Part shown: positions 45,929 through 55,003 of the stretch, in pieces
Numbering within the stretch: position 1 is the first letter of the stretch
Layout: every line of letters begins with the position of its first letter
NCBI GenBank assembly: GCA_017624495.1
Contig: JAGAMY010000032.1
Coordinates: 1 to 55,023 of the forward strand
Direction: 5' to 3'
Source: Lachnospiraceae bacterium
GTDB lineage: Bacteria > Bacillota > Clostridia > Lachnospirales > Lachnospiraceae
Length of the DNA: 55,023 nt
Notes under the pieces: generated by a model
Databases searched by the model: none
Told to the model about the DNA's origin: nothing
Seen by the model: only the letters and a program-made list of their open reading frames with translations
Translations under genes and position numbers: made by a program

Positions 45929-45957
45929 AGTATAAGTGTGGTTGTTTGTGAAATCAA
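45929..45957 (-). promoter_or_regulatory. Probable promoter of the padR gene
   Basis: On the minus strand TTGATT (45957-45952) and TATACT (45934-45929) are 17 bases apart, about 37 bases before the padR start. The rest of the gap to 46172 shows no gene. Confidence 0.55.
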
Positions 45958-46172
45958 TACCTAGAATGAAAATATGGTTATAAACTGTAAAAAATTAAAT
46001 GATTTTCTTGCTAGAGTACTGTAAACATGCTAAAATCAACACAAAGCATATTTTCTTTATGACAAATCGAATATCTAATATCTTTTAATTCAGAAAATCC
46101 ATGCTTGATACCCAATATATACAAAAGCAGAAGGATTTTCAGAAAGCCTCCTGCTTACATAAGGAGGAGAAG

Positions 46173-46766
46173 AAATTTTAGAAATTACAACTCTAGAAAA
46201 TGCTATTTATATGAATTATAAAAATGATATATCCTTTGTTTTTGATTTTTATTTGGCGCTTTATGAGCATCAGTCTACCATAAATCCCAATCTGCCTCTA
46301 AGGGACTTAATTTATGTTACAAAAGTTTTGCAAGGAATCATTAGAAACATTAGAAGCTTGTCAGACATTGAAGGAATATGCTGAATATGTAGAACAGGTC
46401 AGAAGCTTTGCGAAGATATTACCTTTACAGGAAGCGGTGGAAAAAGCTGTAGACTATTGTATACAGAATAATATTTTAACAGATTTTCTAAAAAAGAATC
46501 GTGCGGAGGCGATAGAAATGAGCATATTTGAGTATGATGAAGAAAAACATCTGAAAAACGAACGTGAATATGGATATGAGCGTGGGAACGATGCAGGATT
46601 ACAAGAAGGTGTAAAACTAGGAGAAGAGCGGTTGATGAAATTAATACAGATAATTATGGCAGAAGAAAAGGATGTAAAGAAAGATGAAATGTTAACACGC
46701 CTTTTTGTAGATGCAGAATATCGAGAAATGCTATATAAGAAATACAGGATGTTTTTTAACGATTAA
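46173..46766 (+). pseudogene. Broken Rpn-type (PD-(D/E)XK) nuclease/transposase-family gene
   Basis: Bases 46173-46313 encode, in one frame, TLENAIYMNYKNDISFVFDF followed by LYEHQST and LPLRDLIYVTKVLQG, typical of the N-terminal half of Lachnospiraceae Rpn-type proteins. From about 46314 the next frame gives the usual C-terminal half: LETLEACQTLKEYAEYVEQV, NRAEAIEMSIFEYDEEKH and YERGNDAGLQEGVKLGEERL. The middle part and frame are lost at about 46310-46350, and the extreme N-terminus is missing too. The intact part from 46314 to 46766 could encode 150 residues but would lack the nuclease centre. Confidence 0.7.
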
Positions 46767-46811
46767 AATAAAATTATTGACTTTTCCTTCAAACCATGCT
46801 TAAATAAAAAC

Positions 46812-46908
46812 AGTTATATGACTGACGGAAAGTGGAGATTACCACATGAAGTATAACAGCACAAATGCCGACCGTCTGGGCGAAGAGCCTAGTCGTGTTG
46901 GCTTTTTT
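46812..46908 (+). ncRNA. ZTP (pfl) riboswitch with expression-platform terminator
   Basis: The leader of the purine genes follows the pfl consensus: TGACTGACGG, a GTGG/CCAC hairpin (46832-46845), and the 3' strand CCGACCGTCTGGGCG (46868-46882). GACGG (46824-46828) pairs with CCGTC (46872-46876). After it, AGCC/GGCT (46886-46903) and a run of six T form a terminator. CTGGGC and GCCTAG could pair alternatively. ZTP accumulates when 10-formyl-tetrahydrofolate is low; binding would turn on the downstream formyltransferase genes. Only the consensus match was used; no covariance search was run. Confidence 0.88.
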
Positions 46909-46937
46909 AACTTTTCAATTTACAGGAGGAAAAATTC

Positions 46938-47651
46938 ATGGAAATGATGTCATTGGAAACACAGCTTAGCAAAAATGCTTATCCGGGAAGAGGAATCGTT
47001 ATCGGAAAAAGCGCAGATGGAAAATATGCAGTAACTGCATACTTTATCATGGGAAGAAGCGAAAACAGCCGTAACCGTGTCTTCGTAGAGGATGGCGAAG
47101 GTATCCGCACACAGGCGTTTGACCCTGCAAAATTAAGTGACCCAAGTCTGATTATTTACGCACCTGTTCGTGTACTTGGAAATAAAACAATTGTAACAAA
47201 CGGAGATCAGACAGACACCATTTATGAATTAATGGATAAACAGCAGACTTTTGAACAGTCCCTGCGCACAAGAGAATTTGAGCCGGATGAGCCAAATTAT
47301 ACACCTAGAATTTCCGGTGTTATGCATGTGGAAAATGGTAACTACAGCTATGCAATGTCTATTTTAAAGAGTAATAACGGCAATCCTGCATCCTGCAACC
47401 GTTACACATTTGCATACGAAAATCCACAGAACGGTGAAGGTCGTTTCATCCATACATACATGAACGATGGCAATCCGTTACCAAGCTTTGAAGGCGAACC
47501 GGAATGGGTAAAAATCGAGGGAGACATCGATACCTTTACCAACATGGTATGGACAAACTTAAACGAAGACAATAAAGTATCTTTATTTGTTCGTTATATC
47601 GACATTGCAACAGGAAAATACGAAACAAGAATTATCAATAAAAATAAATAA
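46938..47651 (+). CDS. IMP cyclohydrolase (PurO-like)
   Basis: This 237-residue enzyme would close the ring of FAICAR to give IMP, the last step of purine synthesis. Its N-terminus (SKNAYPGRGIVIGKSADGKY, near 10) and TAYFIMGRSENSRNRVF follow the PurO-type IMP cyclohydrolase family, and not the PurH N-terminal domain. It follows a ZTP riboswitch and precedes a formyltransferase gene by 14 bases, so two steps usually joined in PurH are made by separate proteins. Confidence 0.85.
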   Translation: MEMMSLETQLSKNAYPGRGIVIGKSADGKYAVTAYFIMGRSENSRNRVFVEDGEGIRTQAFDPAKLSDPSLIIYAPVRVLGNKTIVTNGDQTDTIYELMDKQQTFEQSLRTREFEPDEPNYTPRISGVMHVENGNYSYAMSILKSNNGNPASCNRYTFAYENPQNGEGRFIHTYMNDGNPLPSFEGEPEWVKIEGDIDTFTNMVWTNLNEDNKVSLFVRYIDIATGKYETRIINKNK

Positions 47652-47665
47652 GCAGGAGAGAGACG

Positions 47666-48844
47666 ATGAAAGAATTAGAATTAAAATATGGTTGTAACCC
47701 AAATCAGAAGCCATCCCGTATTTATGTAGAAAATGCAGAGCTTCCAATCAAAGTATTAAGCGGAAAACCGGGATATATCAACTTTTTAGATGCGTTCAAT
47801 GGCTGGCAGTTAGTGCGTGAATTAAAAGAAGCAACAGGACTTGCAGCAGCAACCTCTTTCAAACATGTATCTCCTGCAGGAGCAGCAGTAGGACTTCCAT
47901 TATCTGATGTAGAAAAGAAAATCTACTGGGTAGACGATATGGACGTTGAGTTCAGCCCAATTGCAAATGCCTATGCAAGAGCAAGAGGTGCAGACCGTAT
48001 GTCATCCTTTGGTGATTTTATTGCCCTTTCTGATGTTTGTGATAAAGCAACCGCTTTAATTATCAAACGTGAAGTATCTGACGGTGTTATTGCTCCGGGC
48101 TATGATGATGATGCATTAGAAATCTTAAAAGCAAAGAAAAATGGCAATTACAATGTTATCGAAATCGACCCAGCTTATGTACCGGAACCAATCGAGAAAA
48201 AACAGGTATTTGGTATTACATTTGAACAGGGAAGAAATGAATTAAAGATTGACGATGAATTCTTTAACAACATCGTAACAGAAAATAAAGAATTAACAAA
48301 ACAGGCAAAAATCGACCTTGCCATTTCCATGATTACCTTAAAATATACCCAGTCGAACTCTGTATGTTATGTAAAAGACGGACAGGCAATCGGTATCGGT
48401 GCAGGTCAGCAGAGCCGTATTCATTGTACACGTCTTGCCGGACAGAAAGCAGACAACTGGTTCTTACGTCAGTCACCACAGGTACTTGGACTTCAGTTTG
48501 TAGACGGTATTCGCCGTGCAGACCGTGATAATGCGATTGATTTATATATCGGTGAAGATTACATGGATGTACTTGCAGATGGTGCATGGGAAAACATCTT
48601 CAAAGTAAAACCGGAAGTATTTACAAGAGAAGAAAAACGTGCATGGTTAGACCAGATGTCAGGTGTAACACTTGGTTCTGATGCATTCTTCCCATTTGGT
48701 GATAATATTGAAAGAGCACACAAGAGCGGTGTACAGTATGTAGCACAGCCGGGTGGTTCTATCCGTGATGACCATGTTATTGATACATGTAACAAATATG
48801 GAATGGTAATGAGCTTTACAGGTATTCGTTTGTTCCATCACTAA
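47666..48844 (+). CDS. Phosphoribosylaminoimidazolecarboxamide formyltransferase (stand-alone AICAR transformylase)
   Basis: This 392-residue enzyme would transfer a formyl group from 10-formyl-tetrahydrofolate to AICAR. It corresponds to the C-terminal domain of PurH: LKYGCNPNQKPSRIYV at the start, AATSFKHVSPAGAA near 65 (with the catalytic Lys-His), KYTQSNSVCYVKDGQAIGIG near 228, and DAFFPFGDNIERA and YVAQPGGSIRDD near the end. There is no IMP cyclohydrolase domain, which is supplied by the upstream gene. Both genes are under a ZTP riboswitch. Confidence 0.92.
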   Translation: MKELELKYGCNPNQKPSRIYVENAELPIKVLSGKPGYINFLDAFNGWQLVRELKEATGLAAATSFKHVSPAGAAVGLPLSDVEKKIYWVDDMDVEFSPIANAYARARGADRMSSFGDFIALSDVCDKATALIIKREVSDGVIAPGYDDDALEILKAKKNGNYNVIEIDPAYVPEPIEKKQVFGITFEQGRNELKIDDEFFNNIVTENKELTKQAKIDLAISMITLKYTQSNSVCYVKDGQAIGIGAGQQSRIHCTRLAGQKADNWFLRQSPQVLGLQFVDGIRRADRDNAIDLYIGEDYMDVLADGAWENIFKVKPEVFTREEKRAWLDQMSGVTLGSDAFFPFGDNIERAHKSGVQYVAQPGGSIRDDHVIDTCNKYGMVMSFTGIRLFHH

Positions 48845-48865
48845 GATAAATTAAAGAAATATTTT

Positions 48866-48910
48866 ACAGGAGTAATTGTTCGTAAGGATGAATGATTACT
48901 CCTGTTTTTC
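48866..48910 (+). terminator. Intrinsic terminator after the purine genes
   Basis: ACAGGAGTAAT (48866-48876) pairs perfectly with ATTACTCCTGT (48895-48905), followed by TTTTTC. Confidence 0.8.
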
Positions 48911-48925
48911 TTAATTTTACAAAAA

Positions 48926-48981
48926 AGTCAAGTATAAATGAGTAAATCGTACTTGACTAAAACATAGATGTGTATTAAGAT
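48926..48981 (+). promoter_or_regulatory. Promoter with overlapping inverted repeat before the ATPase gene
   Basis: AGTCAAGTA (48926-48934) and TACTTGACT (48950-48958) form a perfect inverted repeat. Its right half contains TTGACT (48953-48958), which lies 17 bases from TAAGAT (48976-48981), a plausible promoter. A regulator bound to the repeat would cover the -35 element. The regulator is unknown. Confidence 0.5.
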
Positions 48982-49007
48982 ATATGAGATGAAATGGAGG
49001 TATTGCA

Positions 49008-50393
49008 ATGTTTATAGGCAGAGACAAAGAATTAAATGGATTGGATAAGTTATATAAATCAGATAAGTTTGAATTTGTTGTAATTTATGGACGTCGTCGG
49101 GTAGGTAAAACGGCACTTATTAATCAATTCATAGGTAATAAAAAATCAATTTACTTTATGGGGATAGAAAGTAACGAGAAACAGAATCTTGAAAATCTTA
49201 GTAAAAGTATTATCGAATTTAGCAGCGGTATTCAAACAGAAACCTCCTTCGCATCGTTTCAGGCTGCTTTAGAGTATGCATTTAAGCTGGCAGAAAATGA
49301 GCGGCTTATTCTTGCTATGGATGAATATCCTTATGTAGCACGTTCGTCTAAGAGTTTGGCATCCACATTACAGTTACTAATAGATAAATATAAAGACACA
49401 TCCAAATTAATGTTAATATTATGTGGTTCTTCAATGTCATACATGGAAGATCATGTGCTTGCATATAAAGCACCTCTTTATGGAAGAAGAACGGCGCAGA
49501 TGAAGATTTTGCCCTTTGATTTTGAAGAAAGTTGCCGTTATTTTCATAATTTAGCTGATGAAGATAAAGCGTTATTGTATGGTATCGTGGGGGGAACTCC
49601 GCAATATCTTCTGCAGATGAGTGATAAGTTAAGTATAGAAGAGAACATTAAAAACACCTACTTGAATCCAATGTCATTTTTATATGAAGAACCAATAAAT
49701 CTGTTGAAGCAAGAAGTGCGTGAGCCGGCAATTTATAATGCTATAATTACCGCAATTGCTACCGGACATACACGCATGTCAGAGATTTCTTCTAAAATAG
49801 GTGAGAATACGAATATATGCTCGAATTATATTAAGAATTTAATAAATCTTGGCATTATAAAAAAGGAAACACCCTATGGAGAAAAGGAATCAAAGAAGTC
49901 AATTTATTCTATTGAAGACAATATGTTTTATTTCTGGTATCGATTTGTATTAGATAATAATTCTGTTATTGCAAGAGGAGCAGCAGACCTTATATATAAA
50001 AGAATTGAGCCACAATTGTCAGATTATATGGGAAGAGTATTTGAAGAGATTTGTATGCAATATCTTTGGAAACAACTTCTTGTTGGAAATTCTCCAATAG
50101 AATTTATTTCTCTAGGGCGTTGGTGGGGAAATGATCCTATACAAAGATGTCAGACAGAGATAGATATTATGGGTGAACAGGATAGTGAAACTGCTTTATT
50201 TGCTGAATGTAAATGGAGAAATGAAAAAGTAGATTTGGATATTCTGGAAACTCTAATTCGACGTAGTAAATTGTTTCGTTATACAAAAGTTCATTATTAT
50301 CTGTTTTCAAAATCCGGTTTTACAAAAGGTTGCATGGATAGGGGAAAGGAAATGGGAAATGTAACGCTGGTTAGTTATGCGGACATGTTGTAG
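49008..50393 (+). CDS. ATPase of the DUF234/archaeal-ATPase group with C-terminal nuclease-like domain
   Basis: This 461-residue protein has an N-terminal ATPase domain with Walker A YGRRRVGKTALI near residue 30, Walker B LILAMDEYPYVA near 102 and GSSMSYM near 144, then a winged-helix segment near 245-300 and a DUF234-like C-terminal domain. The C-terminus has EIDIM followed by AECKWR near residues 384-404, the D...ExK pattern of PD-(D/E)XK nucleases. Such proteins are widespread and of unknown function, with mobile-element or defence roles proposed. It stands alone with its own promoter. Confidence 0.85.
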   Translation: MFIGRDKELNGLDKLYKSDKFEFVVIYGRRRVGKTALINQFIGNKKSIYFMGIESNEKQNLENLSKSIIEFSSGIQTETSFASFQAALEYAFKLAENERLILAMDEYPYVARSSKSLASTLQLLIDKYKDTSKLMLILCGSSMSYMEDHVLAYKAPLYGRRTAQMKILPFDFEESCRYFHNLADEDKALLYGIVGGTPQYLLQMSDKLSIEENIKNTYLNPMSFLYEEPINLLKQEVREPAIYNAIITAIATGHTRMSEISSKIGENTNICSNYIKNLINLGIIKKETPYGEKESKKSIYSIEDNMFYFWYRFVLDNNSVIARGAADLIYKRIEPQLSDYMGRVFEEICMQYLWKQLLVGNSPIEFISLGRWWGNDPIQRCQTEIDIMGEQDSETALFAECKWRNEKVDLDILETLIRRSKLFRYTKVHYYLFSKSGFTKGCMDRGKEMGNVTLVSYADML

Positions 50394-50416
50394 GGAATGG
50401 GTAGTGAATAATGCTT

Positions 50417-50443
50417 AAAAGGGACAAAAATATAGTCCCCTTT
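50417..50443. terminator. Terminator between the ATPase and convergent fprA gene
   Basis: AAAAGGGAC (50417-50425) pairs with GTCCCCTTT (50435-50443) with one mismatch, in the 87-base gap between convergent genes. Confidence 0.6.
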
Positions 50444-50480
50444 AAACATTGCTTCACAAAACAATTTGTCATGTGTTTGT

Positions 50481-51650
50481 TCAAGCAACCACCAGTATTT
50501 TCGCCAACTCCCGCATCTGCTCCACATTCTCTTCCTTCATAACCGATTTCACAGTCACAATATTCTCCGCCACCGTAACATTTTTCATGCCACCTAAATA
50601 TTCTTTCATCCGCTTTCCAGCCACAGGTCCCCATGAACCGTTTTCAATCAGTCCAACAAAGCGATTCTGGTAATTTTTGGATTTAAGCTGTAACAGCAGA
50701 TTTTCCATACATGGCAGCAGTCCACCCTCATAGGTTGCTCCGGCGAGTATCATGCGGTCAAAGCGAAAAGCATCCGCAATGACATAAGACACATCCGAGC
50801 GTGCTAAATCATAAAGCACCACATTTTTTTCACCCTGTTCCCACAAAAGTTTTACCATTTTGCGAGCAGCAGAAGCGGTATTGCCATGAATAGAAGCATA
50901 CGCAACGACCACACCGGATTCTTCCGGACGGTAACTGCTCCATGTATCGTATTTTTCGATATAATAGCCTAAATTTTCTGTTAAAACGGGTCCATGTAAC
51001 GGACAAATCATGTGAATATCCAAATCAGCCACACGTTTTAATAAAGCCTGTACCTGAACACCGTATTTTCCTACGATATTGATGAAATAACGACGTGCTT
51101 CCTCTAACCAGTCTTCCTCATGGTCTAATGAACCAAATTTTCCAAAAGCATCCGCAGAAAACAGAATTTTTTCGGTCTGTTCATAGGTCACCATAACCTC
51201 CGGCCAGTGTACCATGGGTGCAATAAAAAATTGTAATGTATGTTTGCCAAGGGAAAGGATTTCTCCATCTGTTACAATAACTTGCCGGTCTTTTGTATCT
51301 AAGGAGAAAAATTGTGGCAGCATGGCAAAGGTTTTGGCATTTCCTACCAGTTTCATATCGGGATAGAGCAAAGCCAGCTTTTCAATATTTGCAGCATGAT
51401 CCGGTTCTAAATGTGAAATGACAAGATAATCAATATCTCTGCCGGATAAGGCTTCTAACAGATTTGTCAGCCATGTATCCGTAGCTCTGGCATCAATAGT
51501 ATCCATGACAGCAACCTTTTCATCTAAGATTACATAAGAATTATAGGATACGCCATTTTTAACAGGGTATTTACTTTCAAATAAATCGATATCTGTATCG
51601 TTAGCTCCAATATAAAGAATAGAGTCTGTAATTACTGGGGTAAAATGCAT
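50481..51650 (-). CDS. fprA: FprA-type flavodiiron protein
   Basis: This 389-residue cytoplasmic protein has an N-terminal metallo-beta-lactamase-like domain with the diiron motif SHLEPDHAANIE near residue 79 and further ligands in MVHWPEVM and CPLHGPV, and a C-terminal flavodoxin domain with FMN-binding VAYASIHGNTASAA near residue 252. Flavodiiron proteins reduce oxygen to water or nitric oxide to nitrous oxide, protecting anaerobes. AGGAGG lies upstream of its ATG on the minus strand. The rubredoxin or other electron donor is not encoded here. Confidence 0.93.
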   Translation of the reverse strand: MHFTPVITDSILYIGANDTDIDLFESKYPVKNGVSYNSYVILDEKVAVMDTIDARATDTWLTNLLEALSGRDIDYLVISHLEPDHAANIEKLALLYPDMKLVGNAKTFAMLPQFFSLDTKDRQVIVTDGEILSLGKHTLQFFIAPMVHWPEVMVTYEQTEKILFSADAFGKFGSLDHEEDWLEEARRYFINIVGKYGVQVQALLKRVADLDIHMICPLHGPVLTENLGYYIEKYDTWSSYRPEESGVVVAYASIHGNTASAARKMVKLLWEQGEKNVVLYDLARSDVSYVIADAFRFDRMILAGATYEGGLLPCMENLLLQLKSKNYQNRFVGLIENGSWGPVAGKRMKEYLGGMKNVTVAENIVTVKSVMKEENVEQMRELAKILVVA

Positions 51651-51751
51651 AAAATAATAGCCTCCTCACTAAAATGATAACGAAAATATCCTACAATAGA
51701 TTTTATGGAAAAACAAATGGAAATATTTGTATAGAACAGAGGAAATCCGTT

Positions 51752-52999
51752 CTATAGCAGAACGAGTTCCCTCTGAAATTCATTTTTTACTGTTGTATTT
51801 ATCTTTTGGGAGAGTGTGCCGTAATACAGATTAGAGGCAGAAAGTTCTTTTTGAAAAAGGGCATAGGCTTTTGCAGAAAGCATGTCCTTCGCCTTTGTGG
51901 TTTTGGTAATCATGGGAAGGGCAGTTTTTTTGCGTATTTCCGTTAAAAGTACAGAGGATTCCTTTTTAAATCCTAAAATCCGAAGCCATGGAATATACTG
52001 AAGCTCTTTTCCTGATAGATAATCTGTCTGCCGGATATTTAAAAGAATATGCAGCAGAAGTCTGCGAATTCTGGTATGTGTGACATCCTTTGTTTTTACC
52101 AGTGTACAAAACTGCTCAAAATCCAGATAGGAATCCAGCAGATTTACTATACGATTAGAAAGGTAGGGCGAACTGTCGCCATAGGCTTCAAATCCCATTT
52201 CCTGTTCTAAAAAAAGTTTATAATACAGCATGGAAGAAAAATCGTTTTCATGCAAAAATGCCCCGGAAGAATCCGCAAGAGCCTCTAAACTGTCAGAAGG
52301 TATATTTTGCTGAAATACTTCTTTTTTATACGCAGACGCTGCATCAGAAAACAGCAGCTTACGCAATGCGCTGGCAGAACTAAGGGAAGCATGCAAATCT
52401 GTTTCATGATAGCCTGCTCCAGTACGCAGAATAGGACAAGGCTGTATATTCGAATTAAGGCTGTAAATTGCCTTGCAATATTCAATAGCAAGAATATTAT
52501 TCGGAGAAGACAAAATTTCATGCAGTTCGTTATCAAAATCATTTTTTAAATAGGTGAAAAGTGCCTTTTCCCTTGCTGCAGGATAGGTCATTCCCTGTTT
52601 TAGACTGTCTTTTAATAAAGCAGAAAATTCTTCCGGCTCTTCTGCGAGGATTTTAGCAGCAGTCGTCAAAAGGGAAAAATTTTTTGTTTCACAGCCAAAG
52701 CTGATAAAATCGACAATACCAAGACTATCTAAAAGTTTAACCCCAGCCATGGAAAAATACTCTGCAGAAGCTGTAGACCAAAGTACAGGCAGCTCAAATA
52801 CTAAATCAGCACCATTTTTTAATGCCATGGAAGTACGGGCGAATTTGTCAATAATAGCAGGTGTGCCACGCTGCACATAATTTCCACTCATAACGACAAT
52901 TACATAATCTGCTCCGGTAATTTCTTTTGCTTTTTGTATCTGGTAAGCATGTCCATTGTGAAATGGATTGTATTCTGCAATAATGCCGACGACTTTCAT
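51752..52999 (-). CDS. tmcAL: tRNA(Met) cytidine acetate ligase
   Basis: This 415-residue nucleotidyltransferase-fold enzyme installs N4-acetylcytidine at position 34 of elongator tRNA-Met using acetate and ATP. The start GIIAEYNPFHNGHAYQIQKA contains the HxGH-type motif, followed by VVMSGNYVQRGTPAIIDKFA, both signatures of TmcAL (YlbM). Its end lies in a hairpin (about 51735-51775) that may serve as terminator. It is divergent from ackA, fitting a link to acetate metabolism only by position. Confidence 0.92.
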   Translation of the reverse strand: MKVVGIIAEYNPFHNGHAYQIQKAKEITGADYVIVVMSGNYVQRGTPAIIDKFARTSMALKNGADLVFELPVLWSTASAEYFSMAGVKLLDSLGIVDFISFGCETKNFSLLTTAAKILAEEPEEFSALLKDSLKQGMTYPAAREKALFTYLKNDFDNELHEILSSPNNILAIEYCKAIYSLNSNIQPCPILRTGAGYHETDLHASLSSASALRKLLFSDAASAYKKEVFQQNIPSDSLEALADSSGAFLHENDFSSMLYYKLFLEQEMGFEAYGDSSPYLSNRIVNLLDSYLDFEQFCTLVKTKDVTHTRIRRLLLHILLNIRQTDYLSGKELQYIPWLRILGFKKESSVLLTEIRKKTALPMITKTTKAKDMLSAKAYALFQKELSASNLYYGTLSQKINTTVKNEFQRELVLL

Positions 53000-53102
53000 A
53001 ACGACTCCTTTGATTTTTGTGAATAATTTAACGCATTACGGGTATTGTATCATTATTAAGAAAATGTTTCAAATTTTGTACATGAAAAACGATTATTTTA
53101 CA

Positions 53103-53130
53103 TTGTATACAAGAAAAAAAAGGTTTATAC
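53103..53130 (+). promoter_or_regulatory. Probable ackA promoter
   Basis: TTGTAT (53103-53108) and TATACT (53125-53130) are 16 bases apart, about 80 bases before ackA. The rest of the 212-base divergent gap with tmcAL shows no gene. Confidence 0.5.
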
Positions 53131-53211
53131 TAAAAGTTAGTTATGACTATTAGTGATATGTGTAACAATTCAGCGTAAGAGTTACCGTTTTGACGAAAAG
53201 GAGATAAGAGC

Positions 53212-54408
53212 ATGAATGTATTAGTTATCAACTGTGGAAGTTCCTCATTAAAATATCAGGTAATCAATTCTGATAGCGAAGAAGTATTAGCAAAGGGTAT
53301 TTGCGAACGTATCGGAATTGACGGAAGATTAGTATATAAGCCGGAAGGCGGAGAAAAAGAAATCACAGAAGCAGCTATGCCTACCCATACAGAGGCAGTT
53401 CGTATGGTATTAGATGCTTTAGTAAATCCAAAAACAGGTGTATTAAAGAGCTTAGATGAAATCGAAGCCGTTGGACATAGATTAGTACACGGTGGAGAAA
53501 AATTTGCTTCTTCTACCGTTATTACAGAAGAGGTTATCAAAGCAGTAGAAGAGTGTTCAGAATTAGCACCGCTTCACAATCCGGCAAACTTAATCGGTGT
53601 ACGCGCTTGTCAGGAAGTTCTTGGAAAAGATATTCCAATGGTAGGTGTATTTGATACAGCTTTCCATCAGACAATGCCTGAAGAAGCATATATGTACGGT
53701 ATTCCATATAAATATTATGAGCAGTACAAAGTGCGTAAATATGGTTTCCATGGTACAAGCCACAGCTATGTATCCAAACGTGCCTGCGAAATGTTAGGCA
53801 AGAACTACGAAGATATGAAGGTTATCGTTTGCCACTTAGGCAATGGTGCAAGCATCTGTGCAGTAAAAAATGGTAAATCCATTGATACATCCATGGGACT
53901 TTCTCCATTAGAAGGTCTGACTATGGGTACACGTTCCGGTGATATTGACCCATCCGCAGTAGAGTATATTGCAAAAAAAGAAAATTTAGATTTTGATGGT
54001 GTTATGAATATTTTAAATAAAGAATCCGGTGTATATGGACTTTCCGGACTTTCCAGTGATTTCCGTGACCTTGAATTAGCTGAGGAAAAAGGAGACGAGC
54101 GTTCTAAGATGGCAAGAGCTGTATTTTGTTACAGAGCTGCAAAATATATCGGTTCCTATATTACAGCCATGAACGGTGTAGATGTTATCTGCTTTACAGC
54201 CGGTGTAGGTGAAAATGACTGGGGTATCCGTGAAGGTATCTGTGAGTACTTTGGATACATGGGAATTGAAATGGACAAAGAATTAAATAAAAAAGTTCGT
54301 GGTATTGAAGTGACATTATCAACACCTGAATCTAAGATTCCGGTATTAATGGTTCCTACCAATGAAGAATTGGCAATCTGCCGTGAAACAGTAGCATTAG
54401 TAAAATAG
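53212..54408 (+). CDS. ackA: Acetate kinase
   Basis: This 398-residue enzyme makes ATP and acetate from acetyl phosphate, an energy-conserving step of fermentation. Family motifs are MNVLVINCGSSSLKYQVI at the start, HRLVHGGEKF near 90, GVFDTAFHQTMP near 145, KYGFHGTSHSYVS near 175, CHLGNGASICAVKNGKS near 205 and FTAGVGEND near 325. AAAGGAG precedes the ATG. The phosphotransacetylase gene that usually precedes it in other clostridia is not here. The next gene has its own promoter. Confidence 0.96.
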   Translation: MNVLVINCGSSSLKYQVINSDSEEVLAKGICERIGIDGRLVYKPEGGEKEITEAAMPTHTEAVRMVLDALVNPKTGVLKSLDEIEAVGHRLVHGGEKFASSTVITEEVIKAVEECSELAPLHNPANLIGVRACQEVLGKDIPMVGVFDTAFHQTMPEEAYMYGIPYKYYEQYKVRKYGFHGTSHSYVSKRACEMLGKNYEDMKVIVCHLGNGASICAVKNGKSIDTSMGLSPLEGLTMGTRSGDIDPSAVEYIAKKENLDFDGVMNILNKESGVYGLSGLSSDFRDLELAEEKGDERSKMARAVFCYRAAKYIGSYITAMNGVDVICFTAGVGENDWGIREGICEYFGYMGIEMDKELNKKVRGIEVTLSTPESKIPVLMVPTNEELAICRETVALVK

Positions 54409-54417
54409 AAAAAATAG

Positions 54418-54446
54418 TTGACAAATAAGTAAAGCCTATGTATAAT
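54418..54446 (+). promoter_or_regulatory. Consensus sigma-A promoter for yceD-rpmF
   Basis: TTGACA (54418-54423) and TATAAT (54441-54446) are perfect consensus hexamers with the ideal 17-base spacing, 10 bases after ackA and 27 before yceD. Confidence 0.8.
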
Positions 54447-54472
54447 TGTTTAGGTGTGAATAGGAGACGAAT

Positions 54473-55000
54473 GTGAAAGTAGATATTACAGACTTACTAT
54501 CCGTAGAAAATAAGATAGTTGAAAAAGAGGTCGTATTTGACCTTGCAAGCTTTAATTCGAAATTGGGTGAGTTCCCTATCACCAAAAAAGCACCATTCAC
54601 GTTGCATCTTGAGAATCAGGAGAATAAGCGTATACTTATTCAGGGAGAAACAGATGTGACGCTTGCAATTCCTTGTGACAGGTGTTTAGAGGAAGTGTCA
54701 GTTGAAATCCATCTTGTGATTGACCGTGTATATCCGTTAGGAGAAGCACTTTCAGAAGAGGATGAGGATGCAGAGGATACAGACTATATGACTGGGTCCG
54801 AACTGGATGTTGAGAAACTTGTCTATGACGAGATCTTGGTAAACTGGCCAATGAAGGTATTGTGCAGGGAAGATTGTGAAGGTATCTGCAGAAAATGTGG
54901 TACAAATCTGAACTACAAGACCTGTTCATGTGACAGAACAGAACCTGATCCGAGAATGGCAGCTATCCAAGATATTTTTAATCAATTTAAGGAGGTGTAA
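54473..55000 (+). CDS. yceD: YceD family protein (DUF177)
   Basis: This 175-residue cytoplasmic protein is encoded before rpmF, as in most bacteria, and its family is linked to 23S rRNA accumulation and ribosome assembly. Two CxxC pairs are visible: IPCDRCLEEV near residue 70, and a C-terminal set LCREDCEGICRKCGTN and TCSCDRTEPDPRM near 130-160, as usual for DUF177 proteins. The start is GTG at 54473 with AGGAG about eight bases upstream. Confidence 0.92.
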   Translation: MKVDITDLLSVENKIVEKEVVFDLASFNSKLGEFPITKKAPFTLHLENQENKRILIQGETDVTLAIPCDRCLEEVSVEIHLVIDRVYPLGEALSEEDEDAEDTDYMTGSELDVEKLVYDEILVNWPMKVLCREDCEGICRKCGTNLNYKTCSCDRTEPDPRMAAIQDIFNQFKEV

Positions 55001-55003
55001 CCT

